Positions 24,046-33,440 of a stretch of DNA of 64,000 bases are shown piece after piece. The notes below the pieces were generated by a model, which saw only the letters and a list, made by a program, of their open reading frames with translations, was not told the DNA's origin and did not search any database. Origin of the DNA: JAOUEA01 sp963719165 (GTDB taxonomy: Bacteria > Actinomycetota > UBA4738 > HRBIN12); assembly GCA_963719165.1 (NCBI GenBank), contig CAVRAV010000001.1, positions 1,860,001-1,924,000 on the forward strand, given 5' to 3'. Made by a program: the position numbers and the translations under genes. Position 1 is the first letter of the stretch. Each line of letters starts with the position of its first letter.

Positions 24046-24875
24046 GACCCCTGGTCCCGGAACCTCGCGTCCCTCCAGGCGATCGCCGCCTTCAGACCCT
24101 CCGCCTGCGTGATGCGACGGAACTCGTCGCGGGCGGGGAGGTTCGCGGTCTCGATCATGACGTCCAGCTCGATGTTCGCCGCGAGCGCCGTGCGGAATCC
24201 GGCCACGTCCCAGGCCCGATTCGCGGCTCGCTTCGCGGTCTGCACCACGAAGGGTTCGTTCTTCGCGACCTCGGTCGCGAGCGCGAGGGTGGCATCGTCC
24301 AGGTCCTCGCGCGCGACGACGCGGTTCACGAGGCCGATCCGCAGGGCCTCGTCGGCCGAGACGCGGTCCTCGCCCGTGAAGAGGAGCTCCTTGGCCTTGC
24401 GCACCCCCACCACCCACGGCAGGAACATCGAGACGACGCCCGAGCCGAATCGGATGTCCACGTACCCGAACTTCGCGTCGTCGGCGGCGACCGCCAGGTC
24501 GCACGCGAGCATGAGGTCGGTGCCGCCGGCGAGGCAGTACGAGTGCACCTGCGCGATCGTGGGCTTCGGGCAGTCGGTGAACTCGAGCATGCGCTCGAGG
24601 GAGGTGGCGAGCGAGCGATGCCAGACACGGGCGTCGAGCTCGCCCTCGGCGGCGTCCTCGTTGAGGTCGTAGCCCGAGCAGAACGCCCGGCCGGCGCCAC
24701 GCAGGACCACCACGCGAACGGCGTCGTCCGCGCCCGCGGCGCGGACCGCCTCCGAGAGCCCCTCGACCAGCTCGTGGTTCAAGGCGTTCAACGCGTTCGG
24801 CCGGTTCATGGTCAGCCGCCGAACGGGGCCGAGATCCTCGACGACGACGGGTTCGGTGGCTGTTGCCTCGCGCAC
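24042..24875 (-). CDS. Enoyl-CoA hydratase/isomerase family protein
   Basis: A 277-residue crotonase-fold protein. It has the oxyanion-hole segment GAGRAFCSGYDLNE and the second block HSYCLAGGTDLMLACDLAVAADDAKFG (about residues 110-137), which in the family place the substrate thioester. Residues equivalent to the two catalytic glutamates of classical hydratases are not obvious in GGTDLM and FGSGVVSM, so isomerase, lyase or another crotonase chemistry is possible. It is the first gene of the three-gene operon with the CoA ligase and EamA transporter. Near a choline/betaine island one might think of carnitine or crotonobetaine metabolism, but nothing in the sequence proves it. Confidence 0.84.
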   Translation of the reverse strand: MREATATEPVVVEDLGPVRRLTMNRPNALNALNHELVEGLSEAVRAAGADDAVRVVVLRGAGRAFCSGYDLNEDAAEGELDARVWHRSLATSLERMLEFTDCPKPTIAQVHSYCLAGGTDLMLACDLAVAADDAKFGYVDIRFGSGVVSMFLPWVVGVRKAKELLFTGEDRVSADEALRIGLVNRVVAREDLDDATLALATEVAKNEPFVVQTAKRAANRAWDVAGFRTALAANIELDVMIETANLPARDEFRRITQAEGLKAAIAWRDARFRDQGS

Positions 24876-24944
24876 GGGCCTTCCCTTCTTCTCGTGCTCG
24901 GTGGACGTGAGGCCCGGATGCTAGCAACGACGCGGGTGGGGCGC

Positions 24945-26189
24945 TCAGGCCGAGCGCAGCGAAGCCAGCACCTGCCTCGCCGCCCTACGACCGCTGCGGA
25001 TGGCGGCGTCCATCGTTGCGTAGTCGCCGCGCGCGCCCGTGTGCTCGCCCGCGAACGCGATCCGTCCGATCGGCCGCGAGAACACGTCGGCCCGCCCCCA
25101 CGAAGCGGCGTCCCAGGCCGTATACGCCCCGAGGGTGAACGGATCGTCGGCCCACGCGTACATGACGGGTTCGCCCTCGAGCTCGAGGTCGGGATTCATC
25201 CGCCGCACCGCCTCCACCCAGGGTGTCACGAGCCCCCGGGAGATCCCGAGCGCTTCCTGGGCCGCGGGCGAACCGGCGAACGAAGCGATGCAGCGACGCG
25301 GCCGGCCATCGATGCCGTTGGCGACCCAACACCACATCGAAAGTTCGGTCGATTGTCGCGATCGCGTCGAGGGCGGCGTGCCCTTCGTGGCGACGGCGAG
25401 CTTCGCGGCGACCCCCATCGGCAGCTCTCTCAGGGCCGTGAGGAGCTCCGCGGGCAGCGCGGGGCGCACGCGCAACCGCGCGGCGATGGGCGCGGGCACC
25501 GCCACGACGACCGCCGCGGCGCGCTCGCTCCGCTCACCCAGGTGGACCGTGACGCCTTCCGCGTCGTGCGAGACGGCGTCGACCACCTGGCCGAGCCGCA
25601 CGTCGCCCACCGCCGCGGCCATGGCCTCGGGAAGCCGCTGATTCCCAGCACCCACGCGCAGGTAGCGTTCCGTGCCACGGTCGAGTGCCCGCTCGGCCCC
25701 GGCGATCAGCAGTGTGACCCTCGCGAGATCCTGCGCGCAGGTGCCCGCCAACCGCGTCTTCACCGCCCCGCGCGCGGCGTCGTCTCCGGGGACGGAATCG
25801 AGGAACGCGCCCAGCGACAACGCGGCCGCCTCGGCATCGGGCAGGGACGCGCGAGCACGGTTGGCTGCTGCCAGGAAGTCATCCTGCGCCGGTAGCCCCG
25901 CAGCACCGGGACCCCAAGGGTCGCGCCGACGATAGTCCGCGCCGGTTTCGACGACGTCGAGATCGAAGCGCTCGGCCGCCGACAGCACCTCGTCGTCGGA
26001 CCCCATGATCCACTCCGCCCCCAGCTCGACGACGGCGCCGTTGGTGAGGGTCGTCGACCACACCCGTCCGCCCACCCGGTCGCGTCCCTCCAGGACCGCG
26101 ACGACCACGCCCTGGTCACGCAGATCCAACGCGGCCGCCAGGCCGGCGAGGCCCGCCCCGACCACCAGCACCCTCGGTGACGTATCCAC
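24945..26189 (-). CDS. Flavin-containing amine oxidase
   Basis: A 414-residue FAD amine oxidase. The start is TSPRVLVVGAGLAGLAAALDLRD (dinucleotide fold), followed by EGRDRVGGRVWS and VELGAEWI; the C-terminus has RIAFAGEHTGARGDYATMDAAIRSG, the FAD-closing block. Relatives oxidise monoamines, putrescine or other polyamines to aminoaldehydes with H2O2. It is divergent from the polyamine-type ABC transporter (potDBC), and an aldehyde dehydrogenase lies a few genes away, so putrescine or a related diamine is a reasonable substrate. The GTG start at 26189 follows GGGAG. At 414 residues it is shorter than most 450-residue members but has both ends of the fold. Confidence 0.82.
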   Translation of the reverse strand: MDTSPRVLVVGAGLAGLAAALDLRDQGVVVAVLEGRDRVGGRVWSTTLTNGAVVELGAEWIMGSDDEVLSAAERFDLDVVETGADYRRRDPWGPGAAGLPAQDDFLAAANRARASLPDAEAAALSLGAFLDSVPGDDAARGAVKTRLAGTCAQDLARVTLLIAGAERALDRGTERYLRVGAGNQRLPEAMAAAVGDVRLGQVVDAVSHDAEGVTVHLGERSERAAAVVVAVPAPIAARLRVRPALPAELLTALRELPMGVAAKLAVATKGTPPSTRSRQSTELSMWCWVANGIDGRPRRCIASFAGSPAAQEALGISRGLVTPWVEAVRRMNPDLELEGEPVMYAWADDPFTLGAYTAWDAASWGRADVFSRPIGRIAFAGEHTGARGDYATMDAAIRSGRRAARQVLASLRSA

Positions 26190-26318
26190 GGGTGAGGGGC
26201 TCCCATCTGACTCGAGTTGTGCCCGGTCGAGCTTGCGCTGCGCGGGGCGCCTATGGTACTCACGCGACGTCGGGATCGCACCGCACCGGTTCCGGGGGGA
26301 AGGCGAGGAACGGCAACC

Positions 26319-27570
26319 ATGGCGAGGCATCCGATCGATCGCTCGTTGACGCGCCGTCAGTTCCTGCGACGGGCGGGGGGCGCTGCCGTGGCGCTGCCCA
26401 GCATGGCGGCGATCCTGGCCGCCTGCGCGAAGCCGGGTCAGCTGCCGGAGGGGGTGAGCCTCTTGCCCCCGGCGCGGCAGGATCGTCCGGTGACCCTGCC
26501 CACGTACGGCCAGGTCCCCATCCCCACGGACACGCCCATCGAAAAGGGCGCCACCCTCAGCCTGTTCAACTGGGCGGACTACTTCTACAAGAAGACGCTG
26601 AAGGACTTCGCCAAGAAGTTCGACGTGAGCTTCGAATACACCTCCTTCAACAACATGGAGGAAGGCATCCAGAAGATCGGGGCGGGTCAGATCCAGCCGG
26701 ACGTGTTCGTCACGGACATCGACAAGCTCAACAAGCTCACCGAGGCCAAGCTCATGCAACCGCTGAACCATGACCTCATCCCGAACCTCAAGAAGAACAT
26801 CTGGCCCGTCTACCGCAACCCCTTCTACGACCAGGGCTGGACCTACACCGTGCCCTACGTCACGTGGACCACCGGGATCGGCTACCGTCGCGACCACATC
26901 ACCGACGACGAGATGGCGGCCAAGGGCTACGACATCCTGTGGGACCCGACGTACTACGGCAAGACGGCCTTCTACGACGACTATCGAGCCGCCCTGGGCA
27001 TGGCCCTGCTCCGCAACGGGGTCACGGACGTGAACACCGGGAACGAGGCGGAGCTCAAGCGGGCCTCCGATTCCCTGCTCGAGATGCTCGACGTCACGAA
27101 CGCGCGGATCGCCATCAACAGCGCCTACGTGTTGCTCCCCGACGACGAGATCTGGGCCACGCAGGCGTGGTCGGGCGACATGGTCGGCGCGAAGTACTAC
27201 CTGCCGAAAGGACGTGAGCACGGACGTGCTGGGGTACTGGTATCCGCCAGCGCGCGACGGGACCGTGAACAACGACGTGATGACGATCCCCGCGAGCGCG
27301 AAGAACCCCGCGCTCGCGCATGCCTTCCTCAACTTCATGCTGGCCGAAGAACCCGCGTTCCAGAACTTCGCCGACTGGGTCGGCTACCAGCCGCCGCAGG
27401 AGTCCATCAAGCCGAACACCCTGATCAAGGAGAAGGTGGTCCCCGCCTCGATGCCCGATGCCGTGGTCACCCAAGGGGACTTCAAGACCGGCCGGCTGCT
27501 CCTCGAGCTCGACCGCGAGGTGGATCAGCTGTGGTTCGACGCCTGGGACGAGGTCACGTCGGGTGGCTGA
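26319..27570 (+). pseudogene. potD: Polyamine-type ABC transporter substrate-binding protein (PotD-like), one-base frameshift
   Basis: Starts at ATG 26319 (GAGGAA upstream) with a twin-arginine lipoprotein signal TRRQFLRRAGG ... AILAACAK. The mature part has SLFNWADYFYKKTLKDF, then DVFVTDIDKLNKL and NSAYVLLPDDEIWATQAWSGD, as in spermidine/putrescine-binding proteins. The frame is lost after YYLPK at 27207-27209. Removing one A from AAA gives PKDVSTDVLGYWYPP and rejoins the C-terminal frame ending at 27570 (AHAFLNFMLAEEPAFQNFADWVGYQ). The repaired protein is 416 residues. A working permease pair follows with an overlap, so an assembly error is more likely than a true pseudogene. Confidence 0.85.
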
Positions 27571-28549
27571 CGTCACCATCGAGGTCACGCCCGGCGGGAT
27601 CCCGCAGGGACCGCCGAGCCGGCGCGAGGCCCGACGACGAGCCCGGGAAGACGAGGGCACGTGGTCGCCGAGGTGGTACTGGCCGTCCCTCGCGGCGCCG
27701 TCCACGATCTGGCTGCTGATCTTCTTCCTCGTGCCCCTCTACGTCGTCGTGTCCGTCGCGTTCGGCACCTCGGGCCCGATCTTCGGCGAGCCGCTGCCCG
27801 TCTACGAACCGTGGTACTGGAGCACGTCTTCCTTCCAGCAGGTCCTCGGGCGGTTCTTCGGTGACGCGGCGTTCTGGCAGCCTGCCCTCATCCGGACGTT
27901 CGTCTTCGTGGCCATCGCCTCCGTCATCTGCGTCGTGGTGGGCTTCCTGGTCGCGTACTACGTCGCCCGCTACGGCGGGAAGCGCAAGACCCTCTACCTC
28001 GTGCTCCTCGTGGCGCCGTTCTGGATCAGCTACCTCATGCGGATCTTCGCGTGGCAGAGCCTGTTGACCGCCGAGGGGTGGGTGAACCGGGTGCTCCAGT
28101 TCTTCCACGTCATCTCGGCCCCGGTTGACTGGCTCTCCGGCAAGCCCATCACGGTGATCCTCTCGCTCGTCTACGGCTATATCCCGTACATGATCCTGCC
28201 GATCTACGGCGGGATCGATCGAATGAACCTCAGCCTGCTGGAGGCGAGCCGGGACCTCGGAGCCGGGCCCCTGCGCACGTTCCTGCGGGTGACGGTCCCG
28301 GTGTCCAAACAGGCCATCCTGGCCGGCGTGGTGATCGTGTCGCTCCCGATGTTCGGCGACTACTACACGAACAACCTGATGGGGTCCCCGCGAACCTCCA
28401 TGTTCGGGAACCTGATCGACAAGACCGTGACCCAATCGAACCAGGGACCGCGCGCGGGCTCGCTCGTCCTCATGCTCATGGTGATCTTGATCATCCCGAT
28501 GGCCTACTACCTGCGGTCGACACGGCGAGCGGCGGAGGGACTCGAATGA
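27563..28549 (+). CDS. potB: Polyamine-type ABC transporter permease (PotB-like)
   Basis: A 328-residue inner-membrane permease with six or so hydrophobic segments after a basic N-terminal tail. The start GTG 27563 overlaps the end of potD by 8 bp. The segment NLSLLEASRDLGAGPLRTFLRVTVPVSKQA is the EAA-type coupling loop that contacts the ATPase, and YYTNNLMGSPRTSMFGNLI is a conserved block of PotB proteins. Together with PotC it forms the membrane channel. It overlaps potC by ATGA. Confidence 0.9.
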   Translation: MADVTIEVTPGGIPQGPPSRREARRRAREDEGTWSPRWYWPSLAAPSTIWLLIFFLVPLYVVVSVAFGTSGPIFGEPLPVYEPWYWSTSSFQQVLGRFFGDAAFWQPALIRTFVFVAIASVICVVVGFLVAYYVARYGGKRKTLYLVLLVAPFWISYLMRIFAWQSLLTAEGWVNRVLQFFHVISAPVDWLSGKPITVILSLVYGYIPYMILPIYGGIDRMNLSLLEASRDLGAGPLRTFLRVTVPVSKQAILAGVVIVSLPMFGDYYTNNLMGSPRTSMFGNLIDKTVTQSNQGPRAGSLVLMLMVILIIPMAYYLRSTRRAAEGLE

Positions 28550-29481
28550 GCGAAGTCGCGGTGCAGGCCGGTGGGGGCACCGCGGGGATCGGCGCGTCGC
28601 CGAAGCCCGCCGGGAACTGGCTGACCAGCCCATGGCGCAAACCGATCTTCCTTCGGACGTTCACGTGGGCATACATCGCGTGGTCGATCGTGCCCGTCAT
28701 CATCGCGATCGGATTCAGCTTCAATGCCGGGCGGTCCCGGAGCATCTGGCAAGGGTTCTCGTTCAGATGGTGGTGGCAGGACCCCACCGACTCGCTCTTC
28801 CAGGATCCGGCGCTGCGCCAGGCCATCGTGCAGAGCCTCAAGCTGTCCGTCATCACGATGCTGATCGCGGTGCCGCTCGGCACGATGTTCGCGATCGCGA
28901 TCGACCGCTGGCACACGCGGCCCGCCAAGTTCGCCAACTTCGGCATGTTGTTCTCCTTCGTGCTACCGGAGATCATCCTGGGCGTCGCCCTGTGGCTGCT
29001 GTTCACGAACCTGTTGAAGTCCGTGCTCGGCCTCGGCACCACGGCACAGCTGCTCGGCTTGATCACCTTCCAGCTCTCCTATCCGGTGATCATCGTCCGG
29101 GCACGATTACTGACGATCGGGCCGTTCTACGAAGAAGCCGCGATGGACCTGGGGGCGAAGCCGCGCCAGGCGATCACGAGCGTCCTGCTTCCGCTCCTGT
29201 ACCCCGCCATCTTCGCGAGCTTCGCGATCGTGTTCGCGGATACCATCGACGACTTCGTCACCGTGAACTACCTCGCCTCGACCGTGGCGACCCAGCCGCT
29301 GTCCGTGAAGATCTATTCCGCCGCGCGCTCCTCGCCCACCCCGTCCGTGAACGCGGCGGCGACCTTCATGTTGATCTCCACGTTCGTCGCGATCGGTCTG
29401 GCGCTGATCGTGTACCGGTTCCTCACACGCGGCCAGCGGTCCGAAGGCGCCTCGAGCGTGACGGAGTTCGCCGGCTTCTGA
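28546..29481 (+). CDS. potC: Polyamine-type ABC transporter permease (PotC-like)
   Basis: A 311-residue permease. After a cytosolic stretch ending PWRKPIFLRTF there are six hydrophobic segments. The EAA loop reads YEEAAMDLGAKPRQAITSVLLPLLYPA, and IDDFVTVNYLAS is the PotC-type motif after it. It starts at ATG 28546 overlapping the potB stop. It ends 36 bp before the convergent potA gene; the ATPase of this system is thus encoded on the opposite strand rather than in the same operon. Confidence 0.9.
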   Translation: MSEVAVQAGGGTAGIGASPKPAGNWLTSPWRKPIFLRTFTWAYIAWSIVPVIIAIGFSFNAGRSRSIWQGFSFRWWWQDPTDSLFQDPALRQAIVQSLKLSVITMLIAVPLGTMFAIAIDRWHTRPAKFANFGMLFSFVLPEIILGVALWLLFTNLLKSVLGLGTTAQLLGLITFQLSYPVIIVRARLLTIGPFYEEAAMDLGAKPRQAITSVLLPLLYPAIFASFAIVFADTIDDFVTVNYLASTVATQPLSVKIYSAARSSPTPSVNAAATFMLISTFVAIGLALIVYRFLTRGQRSEGASSVTEFAGF

Positions 29482-29491
29482 GGTGCGCGGC

Positions 29492-29506
29492 GGCCGGCAT
29501 CCGGCC
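29492..29506. terminator. Short hairpin between convergent potC and potA
   Basis: GGCCGG (29492-29497) and CCGGCC (29501-29506) form a perfect 6-bp stem around CAT in the 36-bp space between the two convergent stops. No U-run follows on either strand, so as a terminator it would be weak or factor-assisted. Confidence 0.4.
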
Positions 29507-29517
29507 TTGGTGGATGC

Positions 29518-30639
29518 TCAGTGGTCGACGAGGGCAGCGTCGTCGTCGTCGCTCAGGCCCGTCCCGCCCTGGGACAGCACGCGCAACGCCTCGCGCGGGA
29601 AATGCACGGTCACGGGGTTCCCCGACTCGTAGGGCACCGCGCCCCCCTCGTTCTGGATCCAGGCCTGGGTCGTTTCGCCAGGTGCGAGATGCACGATCAC
29701 CTGGAGCACCGACCCGACGTACACCACCCGCTCCACCATGCCCGGGACCCGGTTCTCGCCGGTGGTGCCCTGCGCCTGCAGATCCACGCGCTCCGGACGG
29801 ATCGTGATCTTGGCGGCGCCACTCGTGTCGGCGTCTCCCCGGCCGGCGATAAGGTCGAAATCGCCGAGCTTGACGCGGCATCCTCCGTCGCCGGGTCCCG
29901 AGGCCGTGGCCTCCATGAGGTTCGACACGCCCAGGAAGTCCGCGACGTAGGCCGTCGCGGGCTCCTCGTAGATCTCCTTCGGGGGCCCCACCTGCTCCAC
30001 ACGGCCTTGCGACATCACGGCGATGCGATCCGACATCGTCAGCGCCTCCTCCTGGTCGTGCGTCACGTAGACGAACGTGATGCCGACCTCCTCCTGGAGC
30101 GCCTTCAATTCGATCTGGAGGCGCTTACGCAGCTTGGCGTCGAGCGCGCCCAACGGCTCGTCCAGGAGCAGCACGGCGGGGTTCAGGATGAGCGCGCGCG
30201 CGAGCGCGACGCGCTGCTGCTGCCCGCCGGAGAGTTGGTTCGGGCGACGCTTGCCGAAGTCGCTCAGCGCGACCATGTCCAAGGCCGCCCCGACGCGCTT
30301 GCGCGTCTCCTCCTTCGAGGCCTTCTGATACTTCAGCCCGAACGCGACGTTGTCGGCGACGGTGAGATGGGGGAACAGCGCGTAGTTCTGGAACACGGTG
30401 TTCACGTTGCGACGATGGGGCGGGACCTGCGCCATGTCCACGCCGTCGAGGAGGATCTGGCCCTCGGACGGCCGCTCGAACCCCGCGATCATCCGCAGGG
30501 ACGTCGTCTTCCCGCATCCCGAGGGACCCAAGAGCGAGAAGAACTCACCCGACGGCATGTCGAGGTTGATGCCCGCGACCGCCGTGAAGTCACCGAAGCG
30601 TTTCACGAGGTCGACCAGCTGAACCTCTCCGCCCGCCAT
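29518..30639 (-). CDS. potA: Polyamine-type ABC transporter ATP-binding protein (PotA-like)
   Basis: A 373-residue ATPase with Walker A GPSGCGKTT, Q-loop FQNYALFPHLTV, signature LSGGQQQRVALARAL, Walker B VLLLDEPLGALD and a C-terminal TOBE regulatory domain (about residues 280-365). It is the energising subunit for PotBC. It is the only gene of the transporter on the minus strand. TAGACT ends 9 nt upstream of its ATG with no Shine-Dalgarno, suggesting its own leaderless promoter. Separate transcription would allow the ATPase to be shared with other transporters, which is inference. Confidence 0.91.
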   Translation of the reverse strand: MAGGEVQLVDLVKRFGDFTAVAGINLDMPSGEFFSLLGPSGCGKTTSLRMIAGFERPSEGQILLDGVDMAQVPPHRRNVNTVFQNYALFPHLTVADNVAFGLKYQKASKEETRKRVGAALDMVALSDFGKRRPNQLSGGQQQRVALARALILNPAVLLLDEPLGALDAKLRKRLQIELKALQEEVGITFVYVTHDQEEALTMSDRIAVMSQGRVEQVGPPKEIYEEPATAYVADFLGVSNLMEATASGPGDGGCRVKLGDFDLIAGRGDADTSGAAKITIRPERVDLQAQGTTGENRVPGMVERVVYVGSVLQVIVHLAPGETTQAWIQNEGGAVPYESGNPVTVHFPREALRVLSQGGTGLSDDDDAALVDH

Positions 30640-30648
30640 CGTGCGCGG

Positions 30649-30654
30649 AGTCTA
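30649..30654 (-). promoter_or_regulatory. Candidate -10 box of leaderless potA
   Basis: On the minus strand TAGACT is followed by nine bases and the potA ATG. No Shine-Dalgarno sequence lies between. The pattern matches several other genes in the window. Confidence 0.45.
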
Positions 30655-30718
30655 GCCCATCGTCCCTGGACCCGGTCAAGGCGGCGAGCCCCGGAGGGCG
30701 CCATGGGATGATGCCGCG

Positions 30719-31933
30719 ATGGACGAGCTCGGCCCTCGGCCGCGATCCGATCCGATCCCGGACGATGCGGCCGACGGAGCCCGCGCGCCGGTCGTTCCCC
30801 TCCTTGCGGGGTACTGGTCGTTCGGTCAGTACTGGGGAGTGTGGGTCATCCTCGTCTTCGAGTACCAACGTCACCACGGGATCGGCGACGCGCGCCTCGG
30901 CCTGCTGTACACCTTCCTGTCGATCGTCGCGGTCGTGGTCATGCTCCTGATCGCCCCCCGCATGCAGCCCTTATCCCTGCGGACGAGCGTGACGCTGTCC
31001 CTGGCCACCCTCGCGCTCGCGAGCGTGGCGATCGGGTTCCTCCCCGGTTCCTTGATCGCTCTCGGATTCGTGCTCGTGGGGGCCGGCAACGGTCTGATCG
31101 ACGTGTTCCTGAACGTCGCCGCGCAGCGCGCGGAAACCCAGCGCAAGAGGCCGGTCCTGCAGTGGCTGCATGCGTCCTACGCCCTCGGTGGCGTGACCGG
31201 CGCGGCGGCGGCGGCGGCGGTGCGCGCAGGTGGCCTGGACTATCGGTGGGGTTTCGCCTACGCGGCCTCGGCCCTGGCGGCGACGACCATATGGAACGCC
31301 GTGACGGCTTCGCGAGAACGGGCACCCGCGGGCACCGAGACATCCCTGTCCATCTCCACGCTGTCGCGAACGCCGGCGCTGTGGATCCCGGCGCTCGCGG
31401 TCTTGTTCGCGTTCCTCGTGGAGGGATCCATGGACACGTGGTCCGGCCTGTACCTGCGCGACGGACTGGGGGCCTCCGCCACGATCGCGGCCGTTGCGTT
31501 CATGGCGTTCTCGGGAGCGACCTTCTTCGGAAGACTCTTCGCGGGGCGCGTCTTGTTCAGCCTGGGCGGGCGGAGCACGATCCTCGCCTCCGGCGTGGGA
31601 TCTGCGATCGCGGGCTCGCTCGCGGTCCTCACGAGCAACCCCTGGATCGTGGGCCTCGCGTTCCTCCTGCTCGGGTTCTCGATCAGTGCGGCCGCCCCCG
31701 CGGGCTTCGGGCTCACGGAGAGCATCGACGAGGACCCGACGAACGCCATCACGGCAGTGACCACCGTGGGCTACTCCGGGTTCATCTGGAGCCCGCCCCT
31801 GTTGGGGTGGATCGCGCAGACCGTCGATCTGCGCGCGGCGATGGCCGTCATCGTGGCCGGCACGTTCGGGCTCATCGTGGTCGGCTCCCTCGCCCCGCGG
31901 GGGGTGCGGGAGCCGGTCAGTCCGCCAGGTTGA
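30719..31933 (+). CDS. MFS transporter
   Basis: A 404-residue major facilitator protein with about twelve hydrophobic segments. It starts VVPLLAGYWSFGQYWGVWVILVFEYQRH and has GAGNGLIDVFLNVAAQRAE in the N-half and SMDTWSGLYLRDGLGAS in the C-half, as in the FucP/YbjJ-like group of sugar or unknown-substrate carriers. It lies between potA (divergent, 79 bp away) and an aldehyde dehydrogenase (convergent, overlapping 17 bp). The substrate is not deducible. Confidence 0.85.
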   Translation: MDELGPRPRSDPIPDDAADGARAPVVPLLAGYWSFGQYWGVWVILVFEYQRHHGIGDARLGLLYTFLSIVAVVVMLLIAPRMQPLSLRTSVTLSLATLALASVAIGFLPGSLIALGFVLVGAGNGLIDVFLNVAAQRAETQRKRPVLQWLHASYALGGVTGAAAAAAVRAGGLDYRWGFAYAASALAATTIWNAVTASRERAPAGTETSLSISTLSRTPALWIPALAVLFAFLVEGSMDTWSGLYLRDGLGASATIAAVAFMAFSGATFFGRLFAGRVLFSLGGRSTILASGVGSAIAGSLAVLTSNPWIVGLAFLLLGFSISAAAPAGFGLTESIDEDPTNAITAVTTVGYSGFIWSPPLLGWIAQTVDLRAAMAVIVAGTFGLIVVGSLAPRGVREPVSPPG

Positions 31934-33368
31934 TCCAGATGTGCTTGGCCTCGAGGTAGTCCTCTACGCCCTCCCTGCCGAGCTCTCGTCCGATCCCCGA
32001 CTGTTTGTAGCCCCCCCACGGGGCCTCGGTCGGCGCGGGCTGGGTGTCGTTGATCCACACGATTCCGGCGCGTAACGATTTGGCCGTGTTGATGGCCTTC
32101 TTGATGTCGTTCGTCCACACGGCGGCGGCCAGTCCATATTCGTTGTCGTTGGACAACTCGATCACCTCCTCGGGGCTCGTGAACGGGATCACGGACATCA
32201 CGGGACCGAAGATCTCCTCTCGAGCGATGCGCGCGTCGTTCGCGACGTCGGAGAAGATGGTGGGCGGGACGAAATAACCTCCGGCCAGGCGAGGATCCGC
32301 GGGCAGTCGCCCCTGCGCTGCCAGCGTGGCCTCGGAGCGCCCGACCTCGATGTACCCCTGCACACGCTCTTGTTGTTCCTTCGAAACGAGCGGGCCCATC
32401 GTGGTGCCTTCGGACAGTCCGTCACCCATCACGACGTCGTTGGCGTGCTGCACGAGAGCGCTCAGGGCGTCGTCGTAGATCGCGCGCTCGATGAACACGC
32501 GCGAGCCCGCCGAACAGATCTCGCCCTGGTTCCAGAAGATGCCGTTCGCGCTGCCCTGGATCGCGGCGTCGAAGTCGGCGTCTGCGAACACGATGTTCGG
32601 CGATTTGCCTCCGAGCTCGAGCGTGACGCGCTTGAGCGTGTCGGCTCCGCTGCGCATGATCACCTTGCCGACCACTTTCGAGCCCGTGAATCCCACCTTG
32701 TCCACCTTGGGGCTCGCCACCAGCGGCGCTCCCGCGGTCTCACCGAACCCCGTGATCACGTTCAGCACGCCCGCCGGGAGGCCCGCCTCCTCCAGGATCT
32801 TGGGGATCTCCAGGGCCGTGAGCGGGGTCTGTTCGGCAGGCTTGAGCACGAGCGTGCATCCGGCAGCGATGGCGGGGGCCACCTTCTGCACCGCCATCGG
32901 CATGGGGTAGTTCCACGGGGTGATGGCGGCGGCCACGCCCATCGGCTCCTTCACCACCAGGGACATCGCCTCGTTGCCCACGGGTGGGATGTACCCGTCG
33001 ATCTTGGTCGCCCATCCGCCGTAGTACTCGAACATGAAGGCGACCTCTTCGAGGTCGTCGCGAGCCTCGCCCACGGGCTTTCCGCAGTCAAGGGACTCGA
33101 GCGCCGCGAGGCGATCGAGCTCACGCCGCATGATCTCCGCGGCGCGAAGCAAGATCCGCCCGCGATCGCGCCCGGTGAGCCCGGGCCACCACGCGCCTGC
33201 GTCGAAGGTCCGCCGAGCAGCGTCGACGGCCAGCTCCACGTCGGAGGGCTGGGAGTCCGGCGCCGTGGCGATCACCTCGCCGGTGGCCGGGTTGAAGACA
33301 TCGAAGCGGCCGCCGTCGATCGCGTCGACCCACTTCCCGTCGACGTAGTTCTGCAGGGCATCAGCCAT
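31917..33368 (-). CDS. NAD(P)-dependent aldehyde dehydrogenase (betaine- or aminobutyraldehyde-type)
   Basis: A 483-residue enzyme with all classical motifs: VAAAITPWNYP, the NAD loop LVLKPAEQTPLTAL, base motif LELGGKSPN (Glu about 254), and nucleophile FWNQGEICSAGSR (Cys about 288). Such sequences include betaine aldehyde and 4-aminobutyraldehyde dehydrogenases. Next to the amine oxidase and polyamine transporter it would fit oxidation of aminoaldehydes from diamine breakdown; it could equally be the true BetB of the cell, since the copy in the betaine island has altered loops. It is followed upstream by an SDR gene on the same strand, 72 bp away. Confidence 0.88.
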   Translation of the reverse strand: MADALQNYVDGKWVDAIDGGRFDVFNPATGEVIATAPDSQPSDVELAVDAARRTFDAGAWWPGLTGRDRGRILLRAAEIMRRELDRLAALESLDCGKPVGEARDDLEEVAFMFEYYGGWATKIDGYIPPVGNEAMSLVVKEPMGVAAAITPWNYPMPMAVQKVAPAIAAGCTLVLKPAEQTPLTALEIPKILEEAGLPAGVLNVITGFGETAGAPLVASPKVDKVGFTGSKVVGKVIMRSGADTLKRVTLELGGKSPNIVFADADFDAAIQGSANGIFWNQGEICSAGSRVFIERAIYDDALSALVQHANDVVMGDGLSEGTTMGPLVSKEQQERVQGYIEVGRSEATLAAQGRLPADPRLAGGYFVPPTIFSDVANDARIAREEIFGPVMSVIPFTSPEEVIELSNDNEYGLAAAVWTNDIKKAINTAKSLRAGIVWINDTQPAPTEAPWGGYKQSGIGRELGREGVEDYLEAKHIWINLAD

Positions 33369-33440
33369 CGACTATCCCTCCCGAGCACTCGTGAACGCTG
33401 GACGAAGGGTAGTACGCCCGAGGACTCGCGCGACCGCGAT

